A stretch of DNA of 64,000 bases, from the NCBI GenBank assembly GCA_964550795.1, contig CAZKBH010000003.1, positions 62,001 through 126,000 on the forward strand, read 5' to 3'. This DNA is from M3007 sp964550795 (GTDB taxonomy: Bacteria > Bacteroidota > Bacteroidia > Chitinophagales > Saprospiraceae). Numbering within the stretch: the first letter of the stretch is position 1; each line of letters begins with the position of its first letter. The notes beneath the pieces are model-generated. The model had not been told where the DNA came from, ran no database searches, and saw only the letters and a list, made by a program, of their open reading frames with translations. The translations under genes and the position numbers were made by a program. Shown here piece by piece: positions 17,391-26,007 of this stretch.

Positions 17391-18710
17391 CTAATGATCT
17401 TCCGCGCGGCCTAAAATCTTCCCTTGCTGAAAACTTTTTCGCAACCGCTCATCTTCCTTTCGCTCCTCCTCGGAAAGGACAGGAGTTTCCATTTTTGACA
17501 AAATTGGCTCTCCAGCATCGGACCAAGCCGTGTACCAGGCGCTGCTGACCGCGTGAATGGCCGCCCGCATCCGGCGCTCCACCATCCCGTTCATGGCATC
17601 TTGATAAGCTGCGGCAAAATCCCGGCAAGGCATCACCGACATAACCCCGGAGCGCATATCCGGACACATTTGACGGTCAATTGGAAAGTTTCGACGTAAA
17701 GCTTTTTCAAAGCTTAAAACACTGTCTACCAATTTGTTAGAATCAAAAACCATTTGCCAATACCAATCATCCGTTTGTTCCACGTATTCTGGTTTACCCA
17801 CAAAATAGTCATACGATTCGTCGGCAAAAAGTTCCGGAATTCGGCTTTCCCAGAATCCGTGAATGCCGTGTTGTTCTGTTTTTTGTCCGTTGTAATTGCT
17901 CGTGGTATGCAGCGGCACGTGTGCGTCGCCGATGTAGTGGCCCATATCGCTGGCGAGTTTGAGAATTCGCCGTCCATCGCGTTGGCGGAACGCATCGGTG
18001 AGCAGGTATTGCATCCGTTGTAGATTCCAGGGCAGGGTGCCGTGTTCCGAAAGTTCATCGCGGTAAAATGCCGCAATCGGGCGTTCCTTTCGACCCATAA
18101 ATTCTAAGAATGACCGCAGCGAATCCACGTTCAACGTTTCCTCATCCCGGTAAAAACGCGGCATCACTTCCTGCGAAAACCATTTTTTGTAGTCGCGCTG
18201 CCACACTTCCTGCAATGGTTTTTTCCGGCCAAACAGCAGCACCGTATCGCCGGAAGCTTTTACGCCCCAAACATCTGTGTAGGCCATCAGTGCCTCGGTC
18301 CATTGCCTCGGAAGTGCGTCATAAGGCGGCTCCCCATAGTTGTCCAAGTCAAGATAATGGCGGGGGCCTTCATTTTTGCTGGCATAACGACGCATATCAG
18401 GATCCACCGCATGGTCGGTCAGGTAATCAATGTTGGGTTTGAAAAACACCATCATCTCTGGGGGCAGGGTCAGCACAGCCAGGCGATTGATGCGCTTATG
18501 GGCGAAGAACCCCCATTCTGGTGATTGGTGAGTGGTGGATTGTTTACCCGCCGTAGCCTTGGCGTTGGCGGGGTTGGTGGCGTTGGCGGCATAGGAGGCG
18601 TTGAGCGTTTCAAACCTATAAGGTTTTGAAAACCTTATAGGTTTTAGGGCACAGAGGCCGATGAAAATCAGGGCCAGCGCGGCTAATCGAGCGAAAATGG
18701 AGCGAGACAT
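17391..18710 (-). CDS. Secreted zinc-dependent phospholipase C / S1-P1 nuclease-fold protein
   Basis: 439 residues from ATG 18710. After an N-terminal signal (residues 1-22), residues 23-62 are encoded largely by two palindromic elements. The all-helical zinc domain begins at EWGFFAHKRIN (Trp66) and has HYLDLD, DMGHYIGDAHVPLH and HGIHGFWE, the histidines and aspartates expected for the trinuclear zinc site. Family members cut phosphodiester bonds in phospholipids or nucleic acids; which applies here is unclear. In the family the mature N-terminal Trp helps bind zinc, so the inserted linker is notable. Convergent with mscL, 8 bases apart. Confidence 0.8.
   Translation of the reverse strand: MSRSIFARLAALALIFIGLCALKPIRFSKPYRFETLNASYAANATNPANAKATAGKQSTTHQSPEWGFFAHKRINRLAVLTLPPEMMVFFKPNIDYLTDHAVDPDMRRYASKNEGPRHYLDLDNYGEPPYDALPRQWTEALMAYTDVWGVKASGDTVLLFGRKKPLQEVWQRDYKKWFSQEVMPRFYRDEETLNVDSLRSFLEFMGRKERPIAAFYRDELSEHGTLPWNLQRMQYLLTDAFRQRDGRRILKLASDMGHYIGDAHVPLHTTSNYNGQKTEQHGIHGFWESRIPELFADESYDYFVGKPEYVEQTDDWYWQMVFDSNKLVDSVLSFEKALRRNFPIDRQMCPDMRSGVMSVMPCRDFAAAYQDAMNGMVERRMRAAIHAVSSAWYTAWSDAGEPILSKMETPVLSEEERKEDERLRKSFQQGKILGRAEDH
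18548..18571 (-). repeat. Protein-embedded palindromic element, copy 2
   Basis: A 24-bp palindrome with outer arms CCGCC/GGCGG and inner arms GCC/GGC around TT. It is read on the minus strand as ANAKATAGKQ, the same frame and orientation as copy 1 at 2710-2733 (YAKAPAGKN). It is surrounded by GGCGTTGGCGG-type words that encode an Ala/Asn-rich linker. Confidence 0.75.
18612..18644. repeat. Perfect 33-bp palindrome inside a coding region
   Basis: Arms AAACCTATAAGGTTTT and exact reverse complement around a single G, encoding KPIRFSKPYRF just after the signal peptide of the nuclease-fold protein. Same architecture as 4156-4188. Confidence 0.8.
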
Positions 18711-18886
18711 GGGCAGATCGTTTTTTGGGTTGAAAGGTAGGGAGAAGGCTTGTTGGTTACAAAAACAAAATCTGTTTGGAATTAAGGTTTTTTGCTTGAA
18801 ACTCAAATAAAGTCCTTCCCAGCCCGCTAACTTGCCGACGCGTAAATCACCCACACCTATTTCCTTCTAAAAGCACATCGCACCCT

Positions 18887-20158
18887 ATGCAAAATTCTAC
18901 CTCCCGAAGCAGTGGCTATCTTTACCAAATCAGTATCATTGGCCTGCTGTTTTTTATATTCGGGTTTATCACCTGGCTGAACGGGACCCTGATTCCATTC
19001 CTTAAATTGGCCTGCCAACTGGATACTATCCAAGCGCTTTTTGTCACGTTCGCCTTCTACATCAGTTATTTTTTCCTCGCCATCCCTTCTTCCAGAATCC
19101 TGCAACGAACGGGATTTAAAAACGGCATGGCCTGGGGACTTTTGGTCATGGCCTTAGGGTGTTTGATTTTTGTACCAGCTGCTCAGGCGCGAGCATTCCC
19201 GCTGTTTCTGACCGGGCTTTTTGTACAAGGCATGGGCCTCGCGCTCCTGCAAACGGCCTCCAATCCCTACATCAGCATCATTGGTCCCATCGAAAGTGCC
19301 GCCCAGCGCATCAGCATCATGGGTATTTGCAACAAAGTTGCGGGTATTCTAAGCCCCTTGATTCTCAGCAGCATCGTCTTAAAAAATGCCACGGCAATCG
19401 AGACTGAAATCAATGCGGCCACCGATCTTGTTCTAAAAAACGGCCTGCTCGATCAATTGGCGGGCAGGGTGGTAGCACCCTACGTCGTAATGGCCATCGT
19501 GCTGGCGGTACTGGCCCTGATGATCCGGCGCTCCTCGCTGCCCGAAATTGATACCGCCGTAAGCTCCAACGAAGATGGTCAGACAAACCTCGCTGAGGGT
19601 CGCACGCGGGTGTGGCAGTTTCCCCATCTCGTACTGGGCGCAGTAGCAATTTTTGTGTACGTCGGGGCTGAAGTGATGGCCGGCGATGTTATCGGAGTCT
19701 ATGGGAAGTCGCTCGGATTTGACCTGGACCAAACGAAGTATTTTACCACATTCACCCTGGGGGCCATGTTGTTGGGGTATGTGTTGAGCATCCTGTTGAT
19801 ACCCAAATACATCGCACAGCAAGATTTTTTGAAATATTCCGCCATACTGGGTGCCGTGCTCACGGTGCTGACCTATTTCACCACAGGTTCCGCTGCGGTG
19901 ACTTGTATAGCCCTTTTAGGATTGGCCAATGCGGTGATGTGGCCGGCAATTTTCCCCTTGGCAATCAATGGTTTGGGCAAATTCACCCAAATCGGTTCCG
20001 CCTGGTTGGTCATGGGTATTGCAGGGGGCGCAATCATCCCGCAGGCTTATGGATTGTTGGAAGAAAACATTGGGTACCAAGCGGCCTTTCTGGCACTGAT
20101 GCTGCCCTGCTACCTCTACCTTTTGTACTACGCGATGCGGGGGTATCGGGCGCGGTAA
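18887..20158 (+). CDS. Sugar MFS transporter (FucP-like)
   Basis: 423 residues with about 12 membrane helices. The N-terminal FFIFGFITWLNGTLIPFLK matches the fucose/glucose/galactose proton symporter group (FucP/GluP), and ASNPYISIIGP in the middle of the N-domain and NAVMWPAIFPLAINGLGKFT in the C-domain are characteristic. It should import a monosaccharide by proton symport; the specific sugar cannot be assigned. Convergent with pheS, with one base between the stop codons. Confidence 0.88.
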   Translation: MQNSTSRSSGYLYQISIIGLLFFIFGFITWLNGTLIPFLKLACQLDTIQALFVTFAFYISYFFLAIPSSRILQRTGFKNGMAWGLLVMALGCLIFVPAAQARAFPLFLTGLFVQGMGLALLQTASNPYISIIGPIESAAQRISIMGICNKVAGILSPLILSSIVLKNATAIETEINAATDLVLKNGLLDQLAGRVVAPYVVMAIVLAVLALMIRRSSLPEIDTAVSSNEDGQTNLAEGRTRVWQFPHLVLGAVAIFVYVGAEVMAGDVIGVYGKSLGFDLDQTKYFTTFTLGAMLLGYVLSILLIPKYIAQQDFLKYSAILGAVLTVLTYFTTGSAAVTCIALLGLANAVMWPAIFPLAINGLGKFTQIGSAWLVMGIAGGAIIPQAYGLLEENIGYQAAFLALMLPCYLYLLYYAMRGYRAR

Positions 20159-20159
20159 T

Positions 20160-21215
20160 TTACATCGCTGCCGAAAACTGCCGCAAAAAGCGCACATCGT
20201 TTTCAAACAACAACCGAATATCACCGATTTCGTACAAGCGCAAAGCCTGGCGCTCAATGCCCATGCCGAACGCGAACCCGCTGTATTTTTTGGAATCAAT
20301 GTAGCCGCCGTTTTCTAATACTACGGGATGGACCATGCCACAACCAAGAATTTCGAGCCAACCGGTTCCCTTGGTGAGGCGAGCGTTCTGCTCTGTATCG
20401 GTACCGAGCCAAATATCCATTTCCGCCGAAGGTTCCGTGAACGGAAAAAAAGAAGGACGCAGCCTGATTTGGGTTGCGCCAAACATCTCCTGGGCGAAAT
20501 AAAGCAAGGTCTGTTTCAAGTCCGCGAACGAAACGCCTTCATCAATGTACAGTCCTTCTACCTGATGAAATTGTGCGTGGGAGCGCGTCGAAATGGTTTC
20601 GTTGCGGTACACCCGTCCCGGAGCAATGATGCGAATGGGGGGCTTCCGGTTTTCCATGATGCGGGCCTGCACGGGTGAGGTATGCGTACGCAGCAGCATC
20701 TTTTGCTTATCGGCGGACGAATCGGAGTCATCCACGACGTAAAACGTGTCCTGCATATCCCGTGCGGGGTGGTCTTCCGGCGTATTCATTGCCGTGAAAT
20801 TGTGCCAATCATCCTCAATTTCGGGACCATCCACCACACTGAATCCCATACGGGTAAAAATATCCACGATACGATTCATCGTAATGGCCACGGGATGCCG
20901 CGAGCCAACCGGGAGTGGTTCGCCGGGTGCCGTCAGGTCAATGGCTTGCGCGGAGGCACCTTGGGTCTGATTTTCAAAGACTTCCTTCAGGGCATCGTGT
21001 TTGGCCTCGGCCTCTTGTTTGAGGCGGTTCATGAGTTGGCCGTAATCGCGTTTGCGCTCATTGGGTACGCTGCGCATTTCTTCCATAAGGCCCTTGATGA
21101 TCCCCTTGGTACCAAGATACTGAATCCGGAATTGCTCCAGTTCCGCAGCGTTCGCGGGCGATTGAGCACTTATTTCGGTGAGCACGAGCTCGGCTTTTTC
21201 AAAGATATCTGCCAT
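20160..21215 (-). CDS. pheS: Phenylalanine--tRNA ligase alpha subunit
   Basis: 351 residues, normal length. It has an N-terminal coiled-coil tRNA-binding arm (about 1-90), then the class II aminoacyl-tRNA synthetase core with motif 2 (RTHTSPVQAR ... GRVYRNETISTRSHAQFHQVEG) and motif 3 (GFAFGMGIERQALRLY). It charges tRNA-Phe as a heterotetramer with PheT, which is not in this window. The ATG at 21215 fits the family; an upstream in-frame ATG would read through a perfect palindrome. Confidence 0.96.
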   Translation of the reverse strand: MADIFEKAELVLTEISAQSPANAAELEQFRIQYLGTKGIIKGLMEEMRSVPNERKRDYGQLMNRLKQEAEAKHDALKEVFENQTQGASAQAIDLTAPGEPLPVGSRHPVAITMNRIVDIFTRMGFSVVDGPEIEDDWHNFTAMNTPEDHPARDMQDTFYVVDDSDSSADKQKMLLRTHTSPVQARIMENRKPPIRIIAPGRVYRNETISTRSHAQFHQVEGLYIDEGVSFADLKQTLLYFAQEMFGATQIRLRPSFFPFTEPSAEMDIWLGTDTEQNARLTKGTGWLEILGCGMVHPVVLENGGYIDSKKYSGFAFGMGIERQALRLYEIGDIRLLFENDVRFLRQFSAAM

Positions 21216-21248
21216 GTATTGGGCTGTTTTATCGAGCGTGTTCAGAAA

Positions 21249-21280
21249 AGTGTGGCACACCTAATGAGGTGTGCCACACT
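21249..21280. repeat. Perfect palindrome in the pheS leader
   Basis: AGTGTGGCACACCT and its reverse complement around AATG, 14-bp arms, ending 34 nt upstream of the pheS start. It would form a very stable hairpin in the leader RNA. No U-tract follows and no leader peptide rich in Phe codons is seen, so classical attenuation is not supported. Confidence 0.7.
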
Positions 21281-21461
21281 CAACCTTCCTGTCAAAAACG
21301 GAACAGGCGAACGCGAAGACGGGTCAAAAATTGATTGGCGCTAAAAGCCGGGCAAAGGTCAAAAATTTTTATCGGTACTTAAAGCGATACCATCCCAGCT
21401 CATCTGGAAAAAAGTGTTGAGGATAAAAATCTATGCTTTAGCTGGGGTTTTGTCACTCAAA

Positions 21462-21486
21462 TCACAAAAATCAAACGAATCATATT
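21462..21486 (+). repeat. Dispersed 25-bp repeat, copy B (diverged)
   Basis: About 20 of 25 positions match copy A at 8173-8197, and the preceding TCACTCAAATCA is identical. It lies 9 nt from the stop codon of the TPR gene. Confidence 0.5.
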
Positions 21487-21495
21487 TAAGATAGC

Positions 21496-23319
21496 CTACT
21501 GCACCTTATCCCCTCTCAAAAACCTATATCGTTTTCGGGAGTCCACGGCAAAGACACTGCCGGAATACTCCAAAAATATCTTTTCGTAAATCTCTTGGGC
21601 CTTTGCCAGGTCAATTTGCTTCAATTCATAAATCTGGGCCATTGCATACAATGCATTATCCGCCCGGATGTCTTCCTTGAATTTTTCGGCAACTTCCTGA
21701 TAGAGCGGAATTGCTTTGGCGTAATCCCGTCGTTTGTCCCAAATGCGCGCTTTCAGGTAAAGAATATCGTCTTGCAGGGAGTGCTCTGGAAAATCCTTCG
21801 CGAGGGTGTCCAGTTTCAAAAATGCCTCATCATAGCGGTTTTGCATGACCAACAACTCCGCAGCAGCGTACAATGAAATGGCATCCGAGGTGGTGTCCAG
21901 GTTCAGATTATCCATGATAAACACCGACAAATCCAGCGCGTCGTTGGCGATGAGCTTCGAGGTAGAAGCTTTCAGCACGTCAAACTGCGCCTGCGCCCAC
22001 TGGAAATCTCCGTTAAAATAGGAAAGCCGCGCGTTTTTGAATCGCGCTTCCTGCCCAATGGTATCTTCTTTGAAGGCTTTATCCACCTGGCTGTAGAGCA
22101 AGGTACTTTCCCAGATGTCGCCATGCATGAGGTAGTAATCGCCCAGGTGAATTTTAAGGGTAGCCAGAGTATTGGGCCGAAGTCCTGGCATCTGCTTCAA
22201 TTCTTCCAAAATCGAGATGGCTTTGGGCAAATTTTGCAGGTAAATGGCTTCTAATTCAGCCAGTTGCATACTAATGGAAGCCGTCAGATGACTTTTGCCA
22301 TACTCGGATAAAAACGCCTCATATTCCGATTCGAGGGTCGTCAAATCCTGCAAGGTGTAGTTGAATCCCTCCGTGACTTTGCGGCGGCGGTTCTGCATGG
22401 CCTCACGTTTGGCATCGAAAAAAAACGGGTTGCTTTGCCCTTTTTCAGCAATGATGTACTCGTACGCCGCAATGGCCGTCTCAAAATCTCCGGCTTCTGC
22501 GGCATCGTCGCCCAGGCGCATGATGCGCTGCCCACTTTCTCCGAGCCGTTTGTCGAGCGCTTTATACTGGCGCAATGCGCTTTTGAAATCTTTTCGTTGC
22601 ACGAACGACCAAGCGAGCAATTCCACAAAATCCGGATTTTCTTGCTCCTGAATCCGGGCGTAAAGTTGCGTTTGAAGTTCGGTGAGATCTTCCGGCCCCA
22701 ACGAGCGCGCAAAAACAGTCTGCAAAGTGGGCAGTTTACTGGGGTCGGAGGCCAATGCATTGAGGTATTGGGTGGTCATTTTCACCGGTTCGCCCTTGCG
22801 GCGGTAAAGATCGCCGAGGTTGTACGCAAATCGGTTCGGATCTTTGGTAAGGGTGCCGCCCCGCTCGTATGTTTTGATGGCGTAATCGTATTTTGAATCG
22901 TTCAAAAACAGATTGGCGAGTCGGATGACAGCGGAGTAATCGCTGGCCATTTTAGAAATGGCGCGTTCGTACTGGGCGTTTGCCTCGGTTTCTTTACCCT
23001 GTTCCTCTAAAATATTGCCGTACACTACAAACAACGTGTTGTTGTCCGGCTGATCCTTAATCTGTTTTTTGACCGCCTTTTCCGCTTCATCCCATTTTTC
23101 CAATTTGCCGAGACAATCAATGTATCGGGTAAAATAGTAATCACTGCGGCGTTCTTTTTCTACCAATTCCGCATAAAGCGAGGCTGCTTTTTCGTACTCC
23201 CCATCGGAAAAATACTGGTTGGCCAAATTCGGATCTGCATTCTGTGCAGACAAAATGGATAATTGAAGCCCCCAAAATAAAAGGGCAATCGCGGCGATGC
23301 GTGACGTGAAAATATTCAT
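21496..23319 (-). CDS. Tetratricopeptide repeat protein with signal peptide
   Basis: 607 residues. The signal peptide MNIFTSRIAAIALLFWGL...LSAQ sets the start at 23319. The rest is a superhelix of TPR units, for example QYFSDGEYEKAASLYAELVEKE near the N-terminus and NALYAMAQIYELKQIDLAKAQEIY near the end. It probably acts as a periplasmic scaffold for envelope complexes. Many Bacteroidota have similar proteins of unknown partner; no partner gene is obvious here. Confidence 0.85.
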   Translation of the reverse strand: MNIFTSRIAAIALLFWGLQLSILSAQNADPNLANQYFSDGEYEKAASLYAELVEKERRSDYYFTRYIDCLGKLEKWDEAEKAVKKQIKDQPDNNTLFVVYGNILEEQGKETEANAQYERAISKMASDYSAVIRLANLFLNDSKYDYAIKTYERGGTLTKDPNRFAYNLGDLYRRKGEPVKMTTQYLNALASDPSKLPTLQTVFARSLGPEDLTELQTQLYARIQEQENPDFVELLAWSFVQRKDFKSALRQYKALDKRLGESGQRIMRLGDDAAEAGDFETAIAAYEYIIAEKGQSNPFFFDAKREAMQNRRRKVTEGFNYTLQDLTTLESEYEAFLSEYGKSHLTASISMQLAELEAIYLQNLPKAISILEELKQMPGLRPNTLATLKIHLGDYYLMHGDIWESTLLYSQVDKAFKEDTIGQEARFKNARLSYFNGDFQWAQAQFDVLKASTSKLIANDALDLSVFIMDNLNLDTTSDAISLYAAAELLVMQNRYDEAFLKLDTLAKDFPEHSLQDDILYLKARIWDKRRDYAKAIPLYQEVAEKFKEDIRADNALYAMAQIYELKQIDLAKAQEIYEKIFLEYSGSVFAVDSRKRYRFLRGDKVQ

Positions 23320-23462
23320 GTGCTTATCAAGTTTGGGAAAACCCTTTGCAAAAGTAACCAAGTGCGAACTGCCAAACGACGATTCGCCCTACCACATTTT
23401 AGTATCAGACAAAAGTGTGCCGAAATTGGTTCAAAAAATTTGAATCAGGTGACCGCCCTTCG

Positions 23463-24569
23463 CTAGGCTTTGCTGTTTCTCCGCGCACTTACCCGAGCCG
23501 CTACCCAGCCAGGTACCACGAATGCTCCAGCCAGCAAGTAGCCATAATAAGCCATACCGCGCCAAAGCAGGGCAATCACCAGCCCAATACCAGCGGGCAC
23601 ATAATCTGCGATAAAACCTGCCAACGCGATTTCCGCCAGTCCAGCCCCTCCGGGCGTTGGACTAAAAGCCATGATGACGAACATGGCGACCAAGCGTGCG
23701 TAAATGAACGCCTGGGTGCCGCCGTCAATCGGGGTGCTGGGGACAATCGCGATAATTAAACAGTTGATCATCAAGAACTTACTCGTCCATGCACCCACCG
23801 CACAAAGAATTACCTGAAGGTGATAGCGCCAGTTTTGCTGGCGCAATTCGGTGGCGGCCAGTTCAAATTCCAGACCAAGCTTTTGAAGTTTCGGGGCAAA
23901 TTTTTTCAAAAAAGGCCATGTTGCGAGCCAATCCAGGCTGCTTTTGGCGTATTGGGGCCTCAAAAAAACAAAAAACATGAGGATTAGCCAATACGTGACC
24001 ATCATGCCATACGTGACGAACATGACATTGGATGCCAGATTTTGATCCGAGTAGGATTGCATACCCGGATACATCATCGGCGGACCGTAAATGGCGAGTA
24101 AAATGGGAAGCACGATCACGAAAAAACCGGAATCGCAGATCATGGTGTAAAAAATAGCCGCTGCGGTGCGACCTGCGGGCACTTTTTCCTGAGTCAATAC
24201 AAAGAGCATGACGAAGGGACCGCCCTTGCTCGTCGGGGTAAGGGCGCCGCTGAATTCCCAGATTACGATCAGTTCCAGGCATTTTTTCCAGCTGAAATAA
24301 TTGCCGCCTGTGAGTACTTTTAGTCGGTAAGCATAGAAAAAATGTCGGGCCAGCAGCAGCAGAAACGCCAGTCCAATCCAGGCAAATGCCCGGCCAGACC
24401 ACGCAATTTCGCGGAATTTTTCAAGGTCAAATTGTTGGTAAAAAAGATACCCTACGGCGAGCAACCCCAGCCCGACGGGCAACAGCATTCTGGAAAGGCG
24501 CATGGAATGGACGAATTTCCGGGTTTCGGCTTCGTCCAATGGCAGGGGTTGTTGTGGAGAATCGCTCAC
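23463..24569 (-). CDS. YbhN/LPG-synthase-TM family membrane protein (UPF0104)
   Basis: About 368 residues if GTG 24569 is used; an ATG at 24503 and a TTG at 24656 are alternatives, and no clear signal decides. About eight membrane helices. The region WEFSGALTPTSKGGPFVMLFVLT and the later FSPTPGGAGLAEIALAGF are typical of the flippase-like half of lysylphosphatidylglycerol synthases. It probably moves a lipid or lipid-linked precursor across the inner membrane. Downstream of the PfkB kinase gene, same strand. Confidence 0.8.
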   Translation of the reverse strand: MSDSPQQPLPLDEAETRKFVHSMRLSRMLLPVGLGLLAVGYLFYQQFDLEKFREIAWSGRAFAWIGLAFLLLLARHFFYAYRLKVLTGGNYFSWKKCLELIVIWEFSGALTPTSKGGPFVMLFVLTQEKVPAGRTAAAIFYTMICDSGFFVIVLPILLAIYGPPMMYPGMQSYSDQNLASNVMFVTYGMMVTYWLILMFFVFLRPQYAKSSLDWLATWPFLKKFAPKLQKLGLEFELAATELRQQNWRYHLQVILCAVGAWTSKFLMINCLIIAIVPSTPIDGGTQAFIYARLVAMFVIMAFSPTPGGAGLAEIALAGFIADYVPAGIGLVIALLWRGMAYYGYLLAGAFVVPGWVAARVSARRNSKA

Positions 24570-24690
24570 TAGAGGGGTTTTGAACGCAAGAAAACAATGT
24601 GCATTCTTGGTAATTAAATACGACACTGTCTTTAAGATCTTAGTGAAGATGCTCAAAGCGAATCACCCTCTTTCGGGTAATAACAAGCAC

Positions 24691-25599
24691 TTAAAAACGC
24701 ACCAATTCCTCAAATTGTTCTACCCGATTTTCAATCATGGCCGGTGTCAGGCCTTTCAGCCGTTCGATGCTGAATTTTTCCACACAAAAGGACGCCATGG
24801 CCGAACCATAAACCACCGCGCGTTTCATGTTCTCAAAGGAAGTATCGTCCGTTTTGGCAATCCAGCCCATGAAGCCCCCGGCGAAGGTGTCACCTGCCCC
24901 GGTTGGGTCCACAACTTCGGTCAGCGGAAGTGCAGGTGCAAAGAAGATGCGACCGCGGTGAAATAAAAGCGCGCCATGTTCTCCTTTCTTGATAATCAAG
25001 TACTTAGGCCCCATTTCATGGATGATTTTGGAGGCTTTTAACAACGAATGCTCGCCGGAAAGTTGGCGGGCTTCTTCGTCGTTGATGGTCAACACATCTA
25101 CTTTTTCGACTACTTTCAGGAGGTCTGGCAAGGCGATATCCATCCAAAAATTCATGGTATCCAGTGCCACCAGTTTGGGGCGGTGCGTCAATTGTTCCAG
25201 CACGCGCATTTGCACTTGTGGCGTAAGGTTACCGAGCATCAGGTAGTCGCTGTTGCGGTAACTTTCTGGCAAAATCGGATCGAAATCGGCCAGCACATTC
25301 AGTTGTGTGTCGAGCGTATCGCGGCTGTTAAAATTGCTGTGGTAGCGACCCGCCCAGAAAAAGGACTTTTCGCCTTCTTTTACCTGCAAACCTTCCAGGT
25401 CAACGCCCCGGTGACGCAGATAATTCAGGGTTTCTTCCGGAAAATCATCCCCAATCACCGATACCACGCGGACCGGATTGACAAAATAGGTTGCCGCCAA
25501 AGAAATGTAGGTACAAGCTCCGCCGACTACTTTTTCGGCGCGGCCGGTGGGTGTTTCGATGTCGTCAAATGCGACGGTGCCAACTGTGAGGAGACTCAT
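24691..25599 (-). CDS. PfkB-family carbohydrate kinase
   Basis: 302 residues, ribokinase fold. N-terminal substrate-binding GGACTYISLAA, a central beta-sheet lid region and the C-terminal ATP/anion-hole motif DPTGAGDTFAGGF with the catalytic Asp. The substrate is unknown. psuG lies about 400 bases away in the opposite orientation; PsuK pseudouridine kinases are PfkB enzymes, so a link is possible but not shown by motifs. A 36-bp-period tandem repeat begins 7 nt upstream of its ATG and fills the leader. Confidence 0.88.
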   Translation of the reverse strand: MSLLTVGTVAFDDIETPTGRAEKVVGGACTYISLAATYFVNPVRVVSVIGDDFPEETLNYLRHRGVDLEGLQVKEGEKSFFWAGRYHSNFNSRDTLDTQLNVLADFDPILPESYRNSDYLMLGNLTPQVQMRVLEQLTHRPKLVALDTMNFWMDIALPDLLKVVEKVDVLTINDEEARQLSGEHSLLKASKIIHEMGPKYLIIKKGEHGALLFHRGRIFFAPALPLTEVVDPTGAGDTFAGGFMGWIAKTDDTSFENMKRAVVYGSAMASFCVEKFSIERLKGLTPAMIENRVEQFEELVRF

Positions 25600-25605
25600 G
25601 GGTGA

Positions 25606-25740
25606 ATGTGGATAATGTGGTCAATGGGGGTAATGTGGTCAATGTGCTTAATGTGGACAATGGGGGTAATGTGGTCAATGTGTTTAATGTGGACAATGGG
25701 GGTAATGTGGTCAATGTGTTTAATGTGTTTAATGGGGGCG
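25606..25740. repeat. Higher-order tandem repeat, 9-nt words in 36-bp units
   Basis: Nine-nucleotide words (AATGTGGTC, AATGTGTTT, AATGTGGAC, AATGGGGGT) are arranged in about 3.5 units of four words. Units differ by single bases. All frames on both strands can stay open because of the 9-nt period, so the apparent peptides are not genes. It occupies the whole spacer between the PfkB start and the tRNA-Asn terminator. Confidence 0.85.
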
Positions 25741-25756
25741 AGGGCAAAAAAGGGCA

Positions 25757-25784
25757 AAAAAAAAGCCACCGCGGCTGCGGTGGC
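25757..25784 (-). terminator. Intrinsic terminator of tRNA-Asn
   Basis: On the minus strand GCCACCG pairs with CGGTGGC and is followed by nine U. It starts 7 nt after the tRNA 3' end. Confidence 0.85.
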
Positions 25785-25790
25785 TTCCAG

Positions 25791-25864
25791 CGTCCCATCA
25801 AGGACTTGAACCTTGGACCTACGGATTAACAGTCCGCCGCTCTAACCAACTGAGCTAATGAGAC
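25791..25864 (-). tRNA. tRNA-Asn(GTT)
   Basis: 74 nt. Acceptor GTCTCAT pairs with ATGGGAC (one G-U), discriminator G as expected for Asn, D-arm GCTC...GAGC, anticodon loop CTGTTAA (anticodon GTT) and T-arm CAAGG-TTCAAGT-CCTTG. The CCA end is not encoded. Flanked by its own promoter and terminator, so it is a single-gene unit. Confidence 0.96.
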
Positions 25865-25888
25865 AATGCTTTTTTCTAAAAGCGGGTG

Positions 25889-25920
25889 CAAAGGTAATTT
25901 CTGCTTGGGGAAATTACCAA
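25889..25920 (-). promoter_or_regulatory. Promoter of tRNA-Asn (TTG-N21-TACCTTTG)
   Basis: On the minus strand TTG (25918-25920) and TACCTTTG (25889-25896) are 21 nt apart, 25 nt upstream of the mature tRNA. Confidence 0.75.
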
Positions 25921-26007
25921 CCTTTGTGGGCGAAAAAATTTTAGAAAATATAATTGACAGCTGCCCGGGCAGTTTACGAGCCAAATTTCGGTCTAAAAAC
26001 GCGAAAA

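Noticed and set aside
21249..21280. Phe-dependent attenuator before pheS
   Set aside because: The hairpin has no following U-tract and no Phe-rich leader peptide lies upstream.
25606..25740. CRISPR array
   Set aside because: Words are 9 nt and contiguous, with no spacers of unique sequence and no cas genes nearby.
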